Source: Roseateles puraquae (lineage in GTDB: Bacteria > Pseudomonadota > Gammaproteobacteria > Burkholderiales > Burkholderiaceae_C). From it: a DNA stretch of 64,000 bases. The stretch is from positions 62,001 to 126,000 of the forward strand of contig NZ_NISI01000006.1 in assembly GCF_002205845.1 (NCBI RefSeq), given 5' to 3'. Below, in pieces: positions 61,903 through 64,000 of the stretch. The notes beneath the pieces were generated by a model, which was not told the origin of the DNA, did not search any database, and worked only from the letters and a program-made list of their open reading frames with translations. Each line of letters begins with the position of its first letter. The first letter of the stretch is position 1. The position numbers were made by a program, and so were the translations under genes.

Positions 61903-63848
61903 TCGACCTTGTGATACGGCTGGATCAGGTCCTGCACGATCATGGTCAGCGAATTGCTCGCGCTATACAGGGCCCGCTTCAGGCTCGGCACGCCGTAGCC
62001 GCAGTGCCGCAGCAGCTGGCGCATGGTGGCTTGGTTTCGCTGGCCGCCCGGGGTGTAGGTGTCGAGCATCGGCGGTGTCCAGCGAGCCGAGTGAACCATC
62101 AGACCTCGAACGGTTTCCGGCCAAAAACTGGGATAGGAGGCGGCGATGCGTGCGCACATGCCAGCGGCGAGTCCAGTGGATGCGCTAGTGGCCCAGCTGA
62201 GAGCAAACAGCCGCTCATGCGGCTCATGGCCTGTAGTCAGCAAGGACAGGCTGTCCATAGAACTGGTGAAACCGGAGGCCTCGATGGCGGCATTGCCGCC
62301 TTCCATGACGATGTCCGGCTTGTAGGGCCAGCCTTGCTGCCAGGTGGCCGACGTCGTCGTGTACGGGCTCAGCCCGCCGGCGCAGGCGATGGGCTGGTAT
62401 GCGGGCGCGTCTGCCGAGATGGTTGTCATCTCGGAATACGCCCCGACGGTCAGCGCATTCCACGCTTGGCCAGGGTCATGGATGGAGCTGGTGCTCAAGC
62501 TGTGCGGGTACGCAGCCCAAGCGGCACTGTCATTGGTGTTGCCTGCGGAAAGAACGAACAGCCGTCTTGTCGCGCCCTGTCCCTCGTAGTCGCAAGCCAG
62601 CCGGTCGACCTCGGCTGACCAGGATGAAGGCCGACCACGGTCGCGGCCGTCGGTGGAAGACACCGCCATCGCGAATACGCGGCGGCGCTCGACATCGGTG
62701 ATCTCCACACGAGCGACAGCCTCCGCCGTGATCGCGCCAAATGACTCACCCTCGTTGTCGCCCGGCCCGCGCAGCACCTTCACAGACTCAAGGCGATGCG
62801 GAACCACCAGCGGCGCGTTCTCGGCCAGTGCGGCCGTGAGGTCGCCCAGCAGTGCCAGGCCGGCGAGCTCACTTCCATGGCCGTTCGCATCGTCTGGCCC
62901 CCAGGCCGGCTCTATGGCGTGGCGGTCCTCGTCGGCCACGAACGGCGCAAGAAGTGGGTGGCCGTGATTCACGCCGGTGTCCAGCAGCGTCACGTACGCG
63001 TTGCCGGTCGGTTCGGGAACCAGTCGCTGCAGCAGATCGTCCTGCCAGTCCGCCTGCTCACCGAGCGGCAGATTTGCGAAGAACTCCGCAGTGGTCTTGG
63101 CGCGGCGCAGTTCCGCGATCATGTTCAACACCAGTGGCGACTGCAGGAACTGATGCTTGGTACCGTGGACCTGGGCGACCATACGCTCGGGAAAGTGCAG
63201 CACGCGATCGCTGACCCGCAGCCCTGCCATGCCGGTCACCTTGCGGAAGTCGGCCAGCGTGCGCTCGGCATGCCCGCCGAGCGGGAGCCATGCCTCCCAC
63301 CAAATGGCTTGATCCGCGGTGTCAGGCAAGGCCGCGACGTCATCCGTCCAGAGCGAGTCGAAGGTCGCCACGCGCAGCGCGCTGATGGCGTCCACGAGCG
63401 CTTGGTGATCAAGCGGAGTGCCGTTCTTGCTGGTCTTTCCGTCGACGTACTCAGTGATCAGGTTCTCGAAATGGCTCAACTTGCCTTGCGGCACGAACAC
63501 TGTGGCCAGGATCTGCGCGCCCTGGTGCCGGACGTTCATCAGCTCGATGCCGCGATGGTCACGAGCAAGGCTCGCGGCGGCCATGGCCACACCCTGCTCG
63601 CTCTCAAACTCAACCTGGATGCCGATCGCACTCTGCACGCCAGCTTCGGCTTGCTCGGCCACACGCTGCTGTTGGGCGGTGGCGACCTGCGCCAACTGGG
63701 CGCGTAGCGCCCCCGCATGCTGCTGCCGGTCTTTCGCCGGTACCGTCGGTTTGGCGCCCCCGCCGATCGGCTTGGCGGTATAGCCCTCAACGCTGCAGGT
63801 GCCTTGAGGAAACAGGTGCGGGCGGTGCTGCTGATCTCCGGTAGCCAT
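61827..63848 (-). pseudogene. S8 subtilisin-like peptidase, C-terminus lost to IS66 remnant
   Basis: The frame is 673 codons, but only about 650 are native. Catalytic residues are intact: Asp290 in YVTLLDTGVNHG, His324 in NGHGSELAG, oxyanion Asn437 in LSAGNTND and Ser555 in SWATSASTG. There is no signal peptide; an N-terminal domain of about 230 residues precedes the peptidase. After [10 protein letters not shown] (residue 650, 61901) the frame reads out-of-register IS66 sequence and stops, so the expected C-terminal domain is missing. The protease fold itself may still be produced. It lies 15 bases after the stop of the gene at the window edge. Confidence 0.78.
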
Positions 63849-63863
63849 TCAGCGAACGCGCAC

Positions 63864-64000
63864 TCAGACCTTGGCCACAGACGTGCGGCGACGCACGGCC
63901 TGGCGTTGTTGGAGAAGAACCTTCACGTCGTCAATCGGCACACTGACCTGGTCATGCATCACGGCTTCCTTGACCGCATCGCTTACGGCCCGCGTGATCT
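63864..64000 (-). CDS. C-terminus of upstream gene, probably the AAA ATPase partner of the S8 peptidase
   Basis: Only the last 45 codons are inside the window, reading ITRAVSDAVKEAVMHDQ, VSVPIDDVKVLLQQRQAV and RRRTSVAKV before TGA at 63864. The composition (short helix, V-P-I-D-D, basic end) resembles the lid-domain end of AAA ATPases that are commonly encoded just upstream of such S8 peptidases. The identification rests mainly on that neighbourhood habit. Confidence 0.4.
   Translation of the reverse strand, partial: ITRAVSDAVKEAVMHDQVSVPIDDVKVLLQQRQAVRRRTSVAKV

Noticed and set aside
59735-62188. An 817-codon open frame on the plus strand
   Set aside because: Antisense to the HipA/ABC chimera, whose minus-strand motifs are unmistakable; the plus translation has none.

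Overview
The window is 64 kb of high-GC DNA. Gene content, codon use, the trpG-trpD-trpC cluster, the argP/argO pair, a Bug-family receptor, PrsT and a beta-type gshA point to a betaproteobacterium of the order Burkholderiales, probably near Roseateles, Pelomonas or Rubrivivax (inference). There are no rRNA or tRNA genes, no CRISPR array and no complete insertion sequence. Both edges are accessory DNA; the middle is chromosomal backbone with dense, often overlapping operons.

Layout: 1-2.8 kb, visibly lower in GC, holds a minus-strand pair: a small HTH regulator and a large Eco57I-like N6-adenine methyltransferase that runs off the left edge. After a gene-poor 0.6 kb comes trpG-ltaE-trpD-trpC-ung (3.4-7.6 kb), a tightly packed run with a threonine aldolase inside a tryptophan operon and no trpE beside it. 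Then follow a DUF1176 protein, a LysR regulator and, divergent from it, a four-gene efflux operon (a hydrolase that has lost its serine, RND adaptor, RND pump, outer-membrane factor; 10.1-16.9 kb). 16.9-23.3 kb carries thymidine kinase flanked by two paralogous small zinc-site proteins, an enoyl-CoA hydratase, a PafA-like phosphatase lipoprotein, a PAS protein, a DUF2807 protein and a zinc metallopeptidase.

23.3-26.8 kb is the most unusual backbone locus: a minus-strand operon of a 75-residue peptide, a cysteine-rich exported protein, a PqqD-like chaperone, an HprK-related kinase and a nucleotidyltransferase. This is the little-understood HPr-rel-A type of gene set, here with an unrecognised candidate substrate peptide. 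27.1-37.5 kb has argP/argO-dadA, an orphan PrsT TPR lipoprotein, an Hsp70-like protein, an S9 peptidase and a YecA protein; a small two-hairpin RNA candidate with a terminator lies at 37.5-37.6 kb. 37.6-46.1 kb holds gshA and a four-gene translationally coupled operon: two TPR-GGDEF diguanylate cyclases, a Bug receptor and a SulP-STAS permease. 46.2-53.6 kb is a Yej-type peptide ABC importer with two tandem receptors, divergent from yejBEF across a long perfect inverted repeat.

53.7-59.7 kb contains a PspC protein, a structured repeat, a WS/DGAT acyltransferase with a histone-like tail, a zinc-ribbon membrane protein, hydrolases, a ClpP homologue and a PCuAC copper chaperone. 59.8-64 kb is a gene graveyard: an orphan HipA kinase fused in frame to the ATPase half of a type I secretion transporter, then an IS66 TnpB tail, then an S8 subtilase cut off by that IS remnant, and finally the C-terminus of the gene upstream of the subtilase at the right edge.
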